64,000 nt of DNA, from positions 1,922,001 through 1,986,000 of the forward strand of contig OZ245773.1 in NCBI GenBank assembly GCA_965227645.1. Direction: 5' to 3'. The translations under genes were made by a program, and so were the position numbers. This document shows positions 1 to 8,411 of the stretch, in pieces (position 1 is the first letter of the stretch; each line of letters opens with the position of its first letter). The DNA is from Flavimaribacter sp024343425 (GTDB lineage Bacteria > Pseudomonadota > Alphaproteobacteria > Rhizobiales > Rhizobiaceae). A model generated the notes under the pieces. It saw nothing but the letters and a program-made list of their open reading frames with translations, was not told the DNA's origin and ran no database searches.

Positions 1-674
1 TTGGGCTTGCCCGTCGTTCCGGACGTATAGATCAGTATGGCCAGATCTTCCGGTTTGGAACGCGCAATCTCCTCCTCGAACAGTCCCGGATTGTTCTTCA
101 GGTGGATCCGCCCGAGATCGTAGAGCTCTTCCAGGAACATGACGCCGTCATCGTGGAAATCGTGCAGGCCTTCGCGGTCCAGCACGATGACCTTCGCAAG
201 GCCTGGCATCTCGTCCCTTGCCGACAGAAACTTGTCGAGTTGCTCGTCATTTTCGACAACGAGAAACTTACTCTGCGAGTTGTCGACCAGATAAGCGAGC
301 TGAGAGGCGGAATCAGTCGTGTAGACGCCCGACATGACGCCGCCCATGCATTGGGTGGCGATGTCGAAGTATATCCACTCCTTGTTGTCTTCCGAAAGGA
401 TCGAGACGACGTCGCCGCGCTGGAGACCCAGAGACGCCAGTCCGTGGCCAATCAGCCGGACGTGTTCGAGAAAATCGTTCCAGGAGTACGATAGCCAGAT
501 TCCGTATTCCTTTTCACGGTGGGCCGTGCGTTCGCCCAGTTCTCGGCAGCGCTGCAGGAAAAGCTTCGGTAGCGTATCGCACCCGTCTATGAAATAGGGC
601 CCGCTGTTCAGGTCGGCGTTGAGACTGACACCGTCGATGACCGTCTGCGGTGGCAATGATTGCATTTGTCCCAT
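1..674 (-). CDS. Long-chain acyl-CoA synthetase (AMP-forming), N-terminal part, cut by window edge
   Basis: Activates a carboxylic acid to its CoA thioester through an acyl-AMP. Reading the minus strand from the ATG at 674 gives about 224 residues with no stop. They end in the P-loop-like motif LIYTSGTTGKP, the signature of the AMP-dependent synthetase/ligase family. The rest of the gene (about 400 residues, including the C-terminal lid domain) lies beyond base 1. GGAGG stands 8 bases before the ATG. It is the last gene visible in the operon that carries livHMGF, an acyl-CoA dehydrogenase and two MDR oxidoreductases, so it probably activates the acid that the importer brings in. The substrate cannot be told from this fragment. 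Confidence 0.9.
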   Translation of the reverse strand, partial: MGQMQSLPPQTVIDGVSLNADLNSGPYFIDGCDTLPKLFLQRCRELGERTAHREKEYGIWLSYSWNDFLEHVRLIGHGLASLGLQRGDVVSILSEDNKEWIYFDIATQCMGGVMSGVYTTDSASQLAYLVDNSQSKFLVVENDEQLDKFLSARDEMPGLAKVIVLDREGLHDFHDDGVMFLEELYDLGRIHLKNNPGLFEEEIARSKPEDLAILIYTSGTTGKP

Positions 675-696
675 CGATATGTCCTCCCGTGTCTTT

Positions 697-1479
697 CTAG
701 CGCCAGGTCTTGCGCTGTTTCCAGCGTCTTTGTCCGCGCTGCGTTTCCTGGTGAGCGCCGAGATAGAATTCCTGTATGTCCTTTGACTGGGCGAGCTTCC
801 TGGCTTCTCCGCTCATAACTATTCTCCCCAGTTCCATGACGTAGCCGTAGTGGGCGACGTCCAGCGCAACCTTGGCGTTTTGTTCTACCAATACCATGGT
901 TACGTTCTGTTCGCGATTGAGGCGGCGGATGATCGAAAAGATCTCCTTGACCAGCAACGGGCTCAGACCAAGGCTTGGCTCGTCCAGCAGCATGATTTTC
1001 GGCCTCGCCATCAGACCGCGGCCGATCGCCAGCATCTGCTGTTGTCCTCCCGACAGGGTGCCGGCCTCCTGCTGGCGTCTTTCCTTCAGGATTGGAAAGT
1101 ACTGGTAGACGAGAGCGAGATCCTTTTCGATTTCCGCGTGATCCGATCGCGTATAGGCGCCCATGCGGAGATTTTCCTCGACGCTCAGAATGGGAAAGAT
1201 TTCCCGCCCTTCCGGCACATGGACGATGCCGTCGCGCACAACCGCGTCAGGCGCCGATCCTTGGATGGCTTTTCCTTTGAAATGGACTGTGCCTTTTTCG
1301 GGATCCATTACGCCGGAAATCGTTTTCAGAAGCGTTGTCTTGCCGGCGCCGTTTGCGCCGAGCACAGTCACGATCTGACCTTCCTGGACCTGCAGGCTGA
1401 CCCCGCGGATGGCCATGATCGGACCATAGAAGCTTTCGAGATTGTCGATCTTCAAGAGAGACGTGGAATGCATGTTCAC
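697..1479 (-). CDS. livF: Branched-chain amino acid-type ABC transporter ATPase (LivF family)
   Basis: Cytoplasmic ATPase subunit of a LIV-type (HAAT) importer. The 260-residue protein has Walker A GANGAGKTTLL near residue 40, the LSGGQQQM signature, Walker B IMLLDEPSLGLSP and the H-loop region LVEQNAK, all in LivF form. The likely start is GTG at 1479, overlapping the livG stop (GTGA) with AGGAGG 7 bases upstream; an ATG six bases further in is the alternative. It follows livG and precedes the acyl-CoA ligase. LIV-type systems also import aliphatic and aromatic acids, and the neighbouring acyl-CoA genes favour that over amino acids here. This is inference. Confidence 0.92.
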   Translation of the reverse strand: MNMHSTSLLKIDNLESFYGPIMAIRGVSLQVQEGQIVTVLGANGAGKTTLLKTISGVMDPEKGTVHFKGKAIQGSAPDAVVRDGIVHVPEGREIFPILSVEENLRMGAYTRSDHAEIEKDLALVYQYFPILKERRQQEAGTLSGGQQQMLAIGRGLMARPKIMLLDEPSLGLSPLLVKEIFSIIRRLNREQNVTMVLVEQNAKVALDVAHYGYVMELGRIVMSGEARKLAQSKDIQEFYLGAHQETQRGQRRWKQRKTWR

Positions 1480-2267
1480 TGGGCTGCCTCCTCTTGTTCC
1501 GACAGGTCGTCGGCGCCGATATAGGCTTCAATCACGGCGGGGTCGGATTGCACCTCCTTTGGAGATCCGATCGCCAGCATCTTGCCGTCGGCAAGCGCCA
1601 GAACCCGGTCTGAGACAGAGCTGACGAGATGCATGTCGTGTTCGACCATCAGGACAGTGATGCCCATGACCTTCTTGATGTCCTCGACCCAGAAGGCGAC
1701 GTCCTGGGTTTCCTCGACGGACAGTCCGGAAGCAGGCTCGTCCAGCAGCAGAAGCTTGGGTTGAATTGCCAGAGCCCGCCCCATTTCGACGACCTTGCGC
1801 ACGCCGTACGGAAGCCCGGCGATCAGCTTGTCGCGATAGGGCTGCAGGTCGAGAAACTCGATGACATGCTCGACGGCTTCGCGGTGATGACGCTCCTGAT
1901 CCCGCACGAAGGGCGTAAAGAGCATGTCCGACAGGAAGGACGAGCGGCAATGTGTGTGCCGGCCGACGAGCAGGTTCTGCAGAACGGAGGAATGTTCGAA
2001 AAGTTCGATATTCTGGAAGGTTCGCGCGATGCCGAGCCCCGGTATGTCGTGCGGTGCCGTGCCGAGGATCGACTTGCCTTCGAACAGTATGTCGCCGCTT
2101 GCAGGCGTGTAAAACCGCGAAATCAGGTTAAACACCGTGGATTTGCCGGCGCCGTTCGGGCCGACCAGCGCGAAGACCTCGCCTTCCTCGACGTTGAAGG
2201 AGACATCGTTGACGGCGACCAGGCCGCCGAACCGCACGGTCACGTTCTTGAGTTCGAGAAGGCTCAT
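1476..2267 (-). CDS. livG: Branched-chain amino acid-type ABC transporter ATPase (LivG family)
   Basis: Second ATPase of the LIV-type importer, 263 residues. It shows Walker A GPNGAGKSTVFNLI, a signature near LPYGVRKVVEMGRAL, Walker B LLLLDEPASGLS and the LivG-type C-terminal extension ending in acidic residues. The start ATG at 2267 overlaps the livM stop (ATGA), and its own stop overlaps livF, so the three genes are probably translationally coupled. LivG pairs with LivF as a heterodimer below the LivH/LivM permease. Confidence 0.92.
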   Translation of the reverse strand: MSLLELKNVTVRFGGLVAVNDVSFNVEEGEVFALVGPNGAGKSTVFNLISRFYTPASGDILFEGKSILGTAPHDIPGLGIARTFQNIELFEHSSVLQNLLVGRHTHCRSSFLSDMLFTPFVRDQERHHREAVEHVIEFLDLQPYRDKLIAGLPYGVRKVVEMGRALAIQPKLLLLDEPASGLSVEETQDVAFWVEDIKKVMGITVLMVEHDMHLVSSVSDRVLALADGKMLAIGSPKEVQSDPAVIEAYIGADDLSEQEEAAQ

Positions 2268-3364
2268 CGCGTGCGCTCCGTCTTGAGGTAACTCTTCTGC
2301 CGGCGGAACATGTCGCGCCTGTAGAAGGGAAACAGCGAGAAATAGGTTCGGATCTTGATCCAGCGACCGTAGATCCCGAGCGGCTCGAACAGGATAAAGA
2401 TAACCAGCAGACCGCCAAAAATCGCAGTCTCGAGACCGGGTATCGTGATCGATCCAACCCCCAGCATCTTTGCGACGCCGTCGCGGCCGAATGCAATGAC
2501 AAGCGGCAGGAGGCCGATGATGATCGCGCCGAAAAATGCGCCGTGGATCGAACCCAGTCCGCCGACCACGATCATCAGAAGAAGCGTGATCGAGATGATG
2601 ATGTTGAAGGTCTCGTTCGTGAATACGGTTGCGAAATGTCCCATCAGCGCTCCGCCGAGGCCGGTGATGAAACAGGACACTGCAAATGCAATCATTTTCG
2701 TGCGGGCGACGTTGACGCCCATGGCTTTTGCCGAGACTTCCGAATCCCTCACCGCGCTGAAGGCGCGTCCAATGGGCGAGCGAATGATGTTGCGGTAGAA
2801 ATAAAGTACGAGGAGCGTGACGACGAGCACGAGCCAGTACAGTTCATTTGGATGACCGTACCGGCTGAACTGGAACCCGAAAATCTGGATGTCCGGCGCG
2901 AAAATTCCGCCGACGCCGCCGGTGATTGGCTCCAGGATGACGATCAGATCTTCAGCCAGCACCGATATCGCGAGCGTTGCGATCGCCAGATAGATGCCGT
3001 GCAGTTTGGTCGTCGGCATGGCGATGATGGCGCCCGCCACGCCTGCCGTCAGGCCAGACAGTGGAAACGACAGGATAAACGGGATGCCGAGCTGGGTTTG
3101 ATAGATGACATTGGAATAGGCGCCGACGGCCATGAACGCCGCGTGGCCGAGGCTGACCTGTCCGGACTGGCCGACGAGAATCATCAGGCCCATGCCGCAA
3201 ATCGCCCAAATCAGAACCAGTGTGGCCTCGCCAATCAGATAGTCGTCGATCAGGAAGGGCAGGGCGATGGCGACGACGAGCAGCAACAGGTACCAGAAGG
3301 CCTGCGACTGATGCTTGAACATTCTGATGTCGGCGTCGTAGGAAGTCTTGAAGACAAAACGCAT
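2264..3364 (-). CDS. livM: Branched-chain amino acid-type ABC transporter permease (LivM family)
   Basis: Inner-membrane permease, 366 residues, with about nine hydrophobic segments. The stretch GQVSLGHAAFMAVGAY is the standard LivM motif, and GGLGSIHGAFFGA is the EAA-like loop that contacts the ATPase. GAGGAGG lies 6 bases before the ATG at 3364. The C-terminus is long and basic. It forms the channel with LivH (3375-4250), 10 bases upstream on the same strand. Confidence 0.92.
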   Translation of the reverse strand: MRFVFKTSYDADIRMFKHQSQAFWYLLLLVVAIALPFLIDDYLIGEATLVLIWAICGMGLMILVGQSGQVSLGHAAFMAVGAYSNVIYQTQLGIPFILSFPLSGLTAGVAGAIIAMPTTKLHGIYLAIATLAISVLAEDLIVILEPITGGVGGIFAPDIQIFGFQFSRYGHPNELYWLVLVVTLLVLYFYRNIIRSPIGRAFSAVRDSEVSAKAMGVNVARTKMIAFAVSCFITGLGGALMGHFATVFTNETFNIIISITLLLMIVVGGLGSIHGAFFGAIIIGLLPLVIAFGRDGVAKMLGVGSITIPGLETAIFGGLLVIFILFEPLGIYGRWIKIRTYFSLFPFYRRDMFRRQKSYLKTERTR

Positions 3365-3374
3365 TCTGACCTCC

Positions 3375-4250
3375 TCACACTTTTTTCGTCTGGACCTGGG
3401 ACAGAATCCCGTGGGGCCGGATGAACAACATCAAGACAAGCAGCAGGTACGGCATGATTTGCGAATAACCCGCCGGCATGTAACGCGCCGAAAAAGGCTC
3501 GATCAGTCCGACAATCAGGCCGCCGAGAAGCGCGCCAGGCAGGCTGCCGAAACCGCCGATAACGGCGGCCGCGAAGGCCTTGATGCCAAGCAGGCCCGCG
3601 TTCGGATCGATTGAGCTTTTGGAAGCGAACAGGATGCCTGCGATCGTCGCGACGATTCCCGACAACGCCCAGATCATCGAGTGGATCCGTTTGACAGGAA
3701 TGCCCATGTAGTAGGCGGCGAGCTGGTTCTGCGAGGACGCCTGCATGGCGACGCCGAGTTTTGTCCGGGCGAAGAACAGGAACAGCGCTAACGTCAGGAC
3801 AATCGTTACGGCGATCACGACGATTTCGTCCAGCCCGAGCACCAGGCCGCCGAAGCGGACTTCGACGCCGGTCATGGGCGATTCCAGGGACTGCGGTTCA
3901 TGTCCCCAAATAGCGCCTGCGATAAAGCGGATGACGAAGCCGAGCGCGATGGTGAGGATGACGACGGCGACCTGAGATTGCCCGAACATGCGTCGCAGCA
4001 CCACGAAGTCGAGGAGGTACCCAAGCAGACCCATTATGCCGATCGCGAGGATGCAGGAGAGCCAGAACGGCAAATCCATGTATTCGGCATTGTTGAAGCC
4101 GAGCGTGATGAAGGCGCCCAGCATCATGAAATCGCCCTGCGCGAAGTTCACCGCTTCTGTCGCCTTGTAGATCAGCACAAAGCCGAGAGCGATCAGTCCG
4201 TAGACACACCCGTTTGCCGCGCCGCTTACGAAAAGCTGCAAAATATCCAA
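3375..4250 (-). CDS. livH: Branched-chain amino acid-type ABC transporter permease (LivH family)
   Basis: Inner-membrane permease, 291 residues. It has the LivH-type motif AVNFAQGDFMMLGAF near the N-terminus and GGFGSLPGALLGGL in the cytoplasmic loop. The start codon appears to be TTG at 4250, with GGGAGG 9 bases before it; no in-frame ATG lies close. An 84-base spacer on its 5' side carries a short hairpin (GAACCG/CGGTTC arms) that could tune expression relative to the upstream reductases. No LIV-type periplasmic binding protein is in the window; it may lie beyond base 1. Confidence 0.9.
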   Translation of the reverse strand: MDILQLFVSGAANGCVYGLIALGFVLIYKATEAVNFAQGDFMMLGAFITLGFNNAEYMDLPFWLSCILAIGIMGLLGYLLDFVVLRRMFGQSQVAVVILTIALGFVIRFIAGAIWGHEPQSLESPMTGVEVRFGGLVLGLDEIVVIAVTIVLTLALFLFFARTKLGVAMQASSQNQLAAYYMGIPVKRIHSMIWALSGIVATIAGILFASKSSIDPNAGLLGIKAFAAAVIGGFGSLPGALLGGLIVGLIEPFSARYMPAGYSQIMPYLLLVLMLFIRPHGILSQVQTKKV

Positions 4251-4334
4251 AACCAGGGCCCTCCCAAGGCCGTTTCAGAACCGCTCCTCGTGCGGTTCCA
4301 TCTTACCAGTCGACCGTTTGTGCGGTCTCCATAA

Positions 4335-5372
4335 TCATGGCGCCAGCATCACCTTGGCGTTTGCCTTTTGTAATGCCGGAACCAGTTCACTCATAGCATC
4401 TTCGAGACGTATCACCGCGTCGACTTCCGTTCGCCACTTGCCCGACACGAAGCGTTCCTGAACCTCGGCTATGGCCTGCATCTGCTGCTCGGGCGTGGTG
4501 TCCATGAACCAGCGCGTAAGCCAGAAGCCCTCGATGTGCTTTTGCATGAAGACGAACTGGCCCATTTCCGGGATGACGGGCGGCTCCGGATCGAGCTTTC
4601 CATAGACCACCCAACGCGCGCCGGTCGGCATTGCCGTAAAGAGGTCGGCCGAAACCTGGTTGGCGACTGCGTCGAGCAGGAGGCGCGGCTTTTCGGCCTT
4701 GATAACCTCTTTGGCCTTTTCGATGAAATTCGCAGAACCAGTCACCAGAACATGCTTGGCGCCCAGTTCCTTCAAATGCGCGACCTGGCTCTCCTTGCGC
4801 ACGATGCAGATCGGAGCAATGCCGTGATCGCGGCCTAGCGCGGTCATCAACTTGCAAAGCTGACTGTTGGCCGCGGTCATGATGAAGCTGGAGACGCCAG
4901 CCTTGCGCGCGATGTCGAACATCGCCAGAGCAGTCAGCGGATTGACGATATGTCCCGCCGCGTCCTCGTCGCGCATGTCGTCGCGAACCGGAATGCAAAC
5001 GGCGGCGGGCGTGACCGCGTATTCCGCCCACGCGCCCGAGGTTGGCGTCTGTACCGTGAAGGCCACGCGTTGGCCGACCAGCGCCTCGGCGCGGCTTCCC
5101 TTGCCTGAAACAACTTCTCCGACGGCCTCAAATCCTGCCGGCGCGCCTTTGACGCGCGGCTGGCCATATTCGCCCTTGATGAAGTGCAGGTCGGAGGGAT
5201 TGATGGAGGCCATGGCGACCTTGATCAGAACCTGACCGTCCTCGATTTCCGGCGTCGGGACACGCGCTGCTTCGAGATAAAGCCCCAGATCGTCGATCCG
5301 CGGACCCTCGCGTGTCCCGGAGAAGCCGTCGTGTTTCTGGATCAGCGCAAACATGTCGTTGGAACCGGTCAC
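4335..5372 (-). CDS. MDR-family (zinc-type alcohol dehydrogenase-like) oxidoreductase
   Basis: 345-residue medium-chain dehydrogenase/reductase. The N-terminal GroES-like domain contains INPSDLHFIKGEYG and GFEAVGEVV; a Rossmann-like region follows. The glycine-rich NAD(P) motif is weak (MTAANSQLCKLM replaces the usual GxGxxG), so cofactor binding is uncertain. The Cys/His ligands of zinc-dependent alcohol dehydrogenases are absent, which places it among quinone oxidoreductase or enoyl-thioester reductase types. The start is GTG at 5372, overlapping the stop of the upstream MDR gene (GTGA). With the acyl-CoA dehydrogenase and ligase it may reduce or oxidise a CoA-bound intermediate. Confidence 0.8.
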   Translation of the reverse strand: MTGSNDMFALIQKHDGFSGTREGPRIDDLGLYLEAARVPTPEIEDGQVLIKVAMASINPSDLHFIKGEYGQPRVKGAPAGFEAVGEVVSGKGSRAEALVGQRVAFTVQTPTSGAWAEYAVTPAAVCIPVRDDMRDEDAAGHIVNPLTALAMFDIARKAGVSSFIMTAANSQLCKLMTALGRDHGIAPICIVRKESQVAHLKELGAKHVLVTGSANFIEKAKEVIKAEKPRLLLDAVANQVSADLFTAMPTGARWVVYGKLDPEPPVIPEMGQFVFMQKHIEGFWLTRWFMDTTPEQQMQAIAEVQERFVSGKWRTEVDAVIRLEDAMSELVPALQKANAKVMLAP

Positions 5373-6352
5373 GATGGGGTGTCCTCCGGAACCAGAATGA
5401 TCTTGCCGGTCGCGCCGCGATCAAGCACGCGTTTCAGGATGGCCGGAGCGTCAGCGAGAGGATAGCGTCCCTCGATATAGGGTTTGACTTTGCCCTGCAT
5501 GCGCCAGCCGATCAGTTCCTTCATGTTGTTTGCGTAAACTTCCGGCTCGTACCGTGTGAATGCGCCCCAGAAGACCCCGACCACCGAGAACTCCTTCACA
5601 AGCGTCAGGTTGACCGGGAGGGACGGAATCCTTCCGGAGGCGAAGCCGATGACAAGCAGGCGACCGTTGCGCGCCATGCACCGACAAGCCGTGTCGAAGG
5701 CGTCTCCGCCAACAGGGTCGAAAAGCACGTCGACGCCCTTGTTGCCGGTCAGACTGCGCAGGTCGTCCTTGAGATTGTCGTAGCCGATGGCCTCGTCGGC
5801 GCCGCTTTGCCGTGCGATTTTCTGCTTCTGCGCGGAAGACGCGACCGCGATAACCCTGGCGCCCATGGCCTTTGCGATCTGTATCGCAGCAATCCCGGTG
5901 GAGCCGGCTGCGCCCAGTACCGCCACGGTTTCGCCAGGCTGCAGTTCCGCGCGTTGCTTGAGCGCATGGTGAGACGTACCGTAGGCGCAGAGCAGGGCGC
6001 ATGCGTCCGATGGATCAAGACCGTCCGGCAGCGGAAATACAGCTGACTGGTCGGCCGTCACCTTCTCGGCGTAGGCGCCGAGCTGATTGAGGACCACCAC
6101 CCGGTCGCCGGGCTTGAATCCTTTGACGTCAGGACCAACGGCCTCCACGACGCCGGCTGCTTCCATGCCGGGAATGAACGGCGTGGCGGGCTTCATTTGA
6201 TAGAGACCCTGAACAAGAAGGCCGTCGGGGTAATTGACGCCGATCGCCTCCGGCCGGATCACGACGGAGGTCCCGGTCGCAACCGGATCGTCAATCTCCT
6301 TGAGAGTGAGGTCGTCGAGGGGGCCGTAATCTTCGCAGACAATCGCCTTCAT
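5369..6352 (-). CDS. NADPH:quinone oxidoreductase-family protein (MDR)
   Basis: 327-residue medium-chain reductase of the QOR/acryloyl-CoA reductase type. Visible motifs are GVNYPDGLLVQGLYQ, GMEAAGVVEAVGPDV in the GroES-like domain and the nucleotide motif VLGAAGSTGIAAIQIAKA typical of NADPH-binding QORs. Zinc ligands are lacking. It follows the acyl-CoA dehydrogenase with no gap (stop at 6353, start at 6352) and overlaps the next MDR gene by 4 bases, so it is inside the operon. A role as enoyl-CoA reductase is possible but is inference. Confidence 0.87.
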   Translation of the reverse strand: MKAIVCEDYGPLDDLTLKEIDDPVATGTSVVIRPEAIGVNYPDGLLVQGLYQMKPATPFIPGMEAAGVVEAVGPDVKGFKPGDRVVVLNQLGAYAEKVTADQSAVFPLPDGLDPSDACALLCAYGTSHHALKQRAELQPGETVAVLGAAGSTGIAAIQIAKAMGARVIAVASSAQKQKIARQSGADEAIGYDNLKDDLRSLTGNKGVDVLFDPVGGDAFDTACRCMARNGRLLVIGFASGRIPSLPVNLTLVKEFSVVGVFWGAFTRYEPEVYANNMKELIGWRMQGKVKPYIEGRYPLADAPAILKRVLDRGATGKIILVPEDTPS

Positions 6353-7591
6353 CTATACGCGCTCCTGGGTGTATTTGCGCAGTTCCGTGCGCGCCACCTG
6401 TCTGCGGTGAACGGCGTCGGGTCCGTCCGCCAGCCGCAGCGTCCGCAGGTTCGTCCAGGCCCGCGCCAGCGGCGTGTCCTGGGACACACCCTGGCCGCCA
6501 TACATCTGGACCGCCTCGTCCGTGATCTTGAGGGCGACCCGGGGCGCGACAACCTTGATCTGACTGATCCAGGGGGCCGCGGCTATCGGGTCGCCCTTGT
6601 CCATCATCCAGGCCGCCTTCAGGCAGAGGAGTCGCGCCATCTCGATCTCCATCCGGCTTTCTGCGATGATGTCGTAGTTGGCGCCCAGTTGCGCCAGTTT
6701 CTTTCCGAAGGCCTCTCGCCGAAGCGAGCGCGTGCACATCAGTTCGAGCGCGCGTTCCGCCTGGCCGATCGCGCGCATGCAATGGTGGATGCGTCCTGGA
6801 CCGAGCCGGCCCTGCGCGATCTCGAAACCGCGGCCCTCGCCGAGAATGAGATTGTCCGCCGGAACCCGCACATCGGTAAAGCGAATATGGAAATGGCCAT
6901 GCGGCGCGTCGTCGTGCCCATAGACCTGCATCGCTCTCAGTTTTTCTATTCCGGGAGTGTCGGCGGGCACCAGAATCATTGAGTGACGCTTGTGTTTTGG
7001 CTCGTCCTCTCCACCGGTCTTCACCATGGTGATGTAGATTGCGCAGCGAGGGTCGCCGGCCCCCGACGACCACCATTTTTCGCCATTGAGGACGTATTCG
7101 TCGCCATCGCGGACGCAGCTCATCTCGATATTGGTCGCATCGGAGGAGGCGACGTCGGGCTCGGTCATCAGATATGCCGAGCGGATCTTGCCATCGAGTA
7201 GCGGAGCAAGCCACTTTTCCTTGTGTTCCTCGCTGCTGTAGCGCTCAAGCACTTCCATGTTGCCGGTATCCGGCGCCGAACAGTTGAAAACCTCTGCGCC
7301 CAGATGCGCCTTGCCCATCTCTTCCGCGAGATAGGCGTATTCCACCGTCGTCAGGCCGTAGCCACGGTCCGAATCCGTCAGCCAGAAATTCCAGAGACCG
7401 CGGTCTCTGGCGGTTTTCTTCAGCCCTTCCAGAATTTCAGTTTGTCGCGGCGTATAGGTCCAGCGATCTCCCTTGCCGACCTCCTCGAGGAACTCCTCCT
7501 CCAGCGGCAGGATTTCTTCGTTGACCATCGTTCTGACCGCTTCAAGAAGCGGTTGAAGACGTTCCGTGATCCCAAGATCCATTTCAGACAT
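6353..7591 (-). CDS. Acyl-CoA dehydrogenase (ACAD10/11-like)
   Basis: FAD-dependent alpha,beta-desaturation of an acyl-CoA. The 412-residue protein has the FAD/substrate motif LMTEPDVASSDATNI, the central stretch GRLGPGRIHHCMRAIGQAE and the C-terminal MYGGQGVSQDTPLAR followed by ADGPDAVH, as in the ACAD10/11-like branch. The frame is open upstream, but ATG at 7591 is preferred: AAGGAG lies 10 bases before it and it overlaps the tetR stop by 8 bases (ATGTCTGA). Electrons would pass to ETF. It is the first enzyme gene behind the regulator. Confidence 0.9.
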   Translation of the reverse strand: MSEMDLGITERLQPLLEAVRTMVNEEILPLEEEFLEEVGKGDRWTYTPRQTEILEGLKKTARDRGLWNFWLTDSDRGYGLTTVEYAYLAEEMGKAHLGAEVFNCSAPDTGNMEVLERYSSEEHKEKWLAPLLDGKIRSAYLMTEPDVASSDATNIEMSCVRDGDEYVLNGEKWWSSGAGDPRCAIYITMVKTGGEDEPKHKRHSMILVPADTPGIEKLRAMQVYGHDDAPHGHFHIRFTDVRVPADNLILGEGRGFEIAQGRLGPGRIHHCMRAIGQAERALELMCTRSLRREAFGKKLAQLGANYDIIAESRMEIEMARLLCLKAAWMMDKGDPIAAAPWISQIKVVAPRVALKITDEAVQMYGGQGVSQDTPLARAWTNLRTLRLADGPDAVHRRQVARTELRKYTQERV

Positions 7592-8252
7592 CCTGCAAAT
7601 ACTCCTTCCCAATGCCGAGCCCCTGCAGTGCAAAACGTGTGCAACGGGAGGCTATTTCGTCGAGTTGTTCATCGTCGTCGGTCTCGCGTGGCGAATACCA
7701 GAAGATTGGTGAATTCAGCGCCATCAGAAAAATTTGCGTGGCGATGCCGGAAGACTCGAAATCGGCTTTCCCGCTCTCCTTGGCGCCTTCGATCACTTCC
7801 CGAAAGCGGATCGCGTAGGACTCGCGAAGCCCCTGCAACTCCACCAGGGTCTCGCGCTGCTCCGGCGTTGTCGCTCCGCGCATCAGCAATGAGACGCCTT
7901 CCCACACGCACCGCTGAAAGGGGCGTGTCCTCAACATCGTCAGGCAATGGACCTTCGCCATCGCTTTCAGCTTCTCGACGGGATCGTCAAAGGCCCGGCA
8001 TAGCGGCTTGATCGCGGCCGCGTTCAGTTCCATTCCGTAGCGATAGACATCGGCGAAGAGATCCGCCTTTGAGCGGTAGTGATGATAGATACGACCCTTG
8101 GTTGAGCCAAGACGGCGCGCCACGTCGTCGATACTCGAGGCATTGTAGCCGCGTTCCATGAAACACAGTGCTGCGGCCTCCAGGATTTCCTCCTGGTGTA
8201 TCCGCGCAGTTCCGATTTCGGGCTCCGATGTGGCGCTCAAAATTCCTCCCAA
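7584..8252 (-). CDS. TetR/AcrR-family transcriptional regulator
   Basis: 222 residues. The N-terminal helix-turn-helix covers about residues 18-64 (EEILEAAALCFMERGYNAS, then IDDVARRLGSTKGRIYHHY), the canonical TetR DNA-binding domain. The C-terminal ligand domain is unassigned; relatives near acyl-CoA genes often sense acyl-CoA thioesters. It is the first gene of the minus-strand operon and is divergent from the halohydrin dehalogenase-like gene at 8412. A short inverted repeat at 8327-8342 in the shared promoter region is a candidate operator. Confidence 0.92.
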   Translation of the reverse strand: MGGILSATSEPEIGTARIHQEEILEAAALCFMERGYNASSIDDVARRLGSTKGRIYHHYRSKADLFADVYRYGMELNAAAIKPLCRAFDDPVEKLKAMAKVHCLTMLRTRPFQRCVWEGVSLLMRGATTPEQRETLVELQGLRESYAIRFREVIEGAKESGKADFESSGIATQIFLMALNSPIFWYSPRETDDDEQLDEIASRCTRFALQGLGIGKEYLQDV

Positions 8253-8326
8253 CGGCGCCTTGCGGTCGCGATCTTTTGTCCGTCGACGACCTCTTCTCCC
8301 ATGGCTTAACCGTACTGCAGCTTGAG

Positions 8327-8342
8327 CATACTACCGGGTATG
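8327..8342. promoter_or_regulatory. Candidate TetR operator (inverted repeat)
   Basis: The 16-base element has perfect 5-base arms, CATAC and GTATG, around a TACCGG centre. It lies between the divergent tetR gene (start 8252) and the halohydrin dehalogenase-like gene (start 8412), where autoregulation plus control of the neighbour would be expected. Assignment rests on symmetry and position only. Confidence 0.4.
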
Positions 8343-8411
8343 TTGTCAATCGCCTTGTATCTGCTGCATGCTGATGTCCATCATTGGAAACGCACATCGC
8401 CGGAGGACAGC

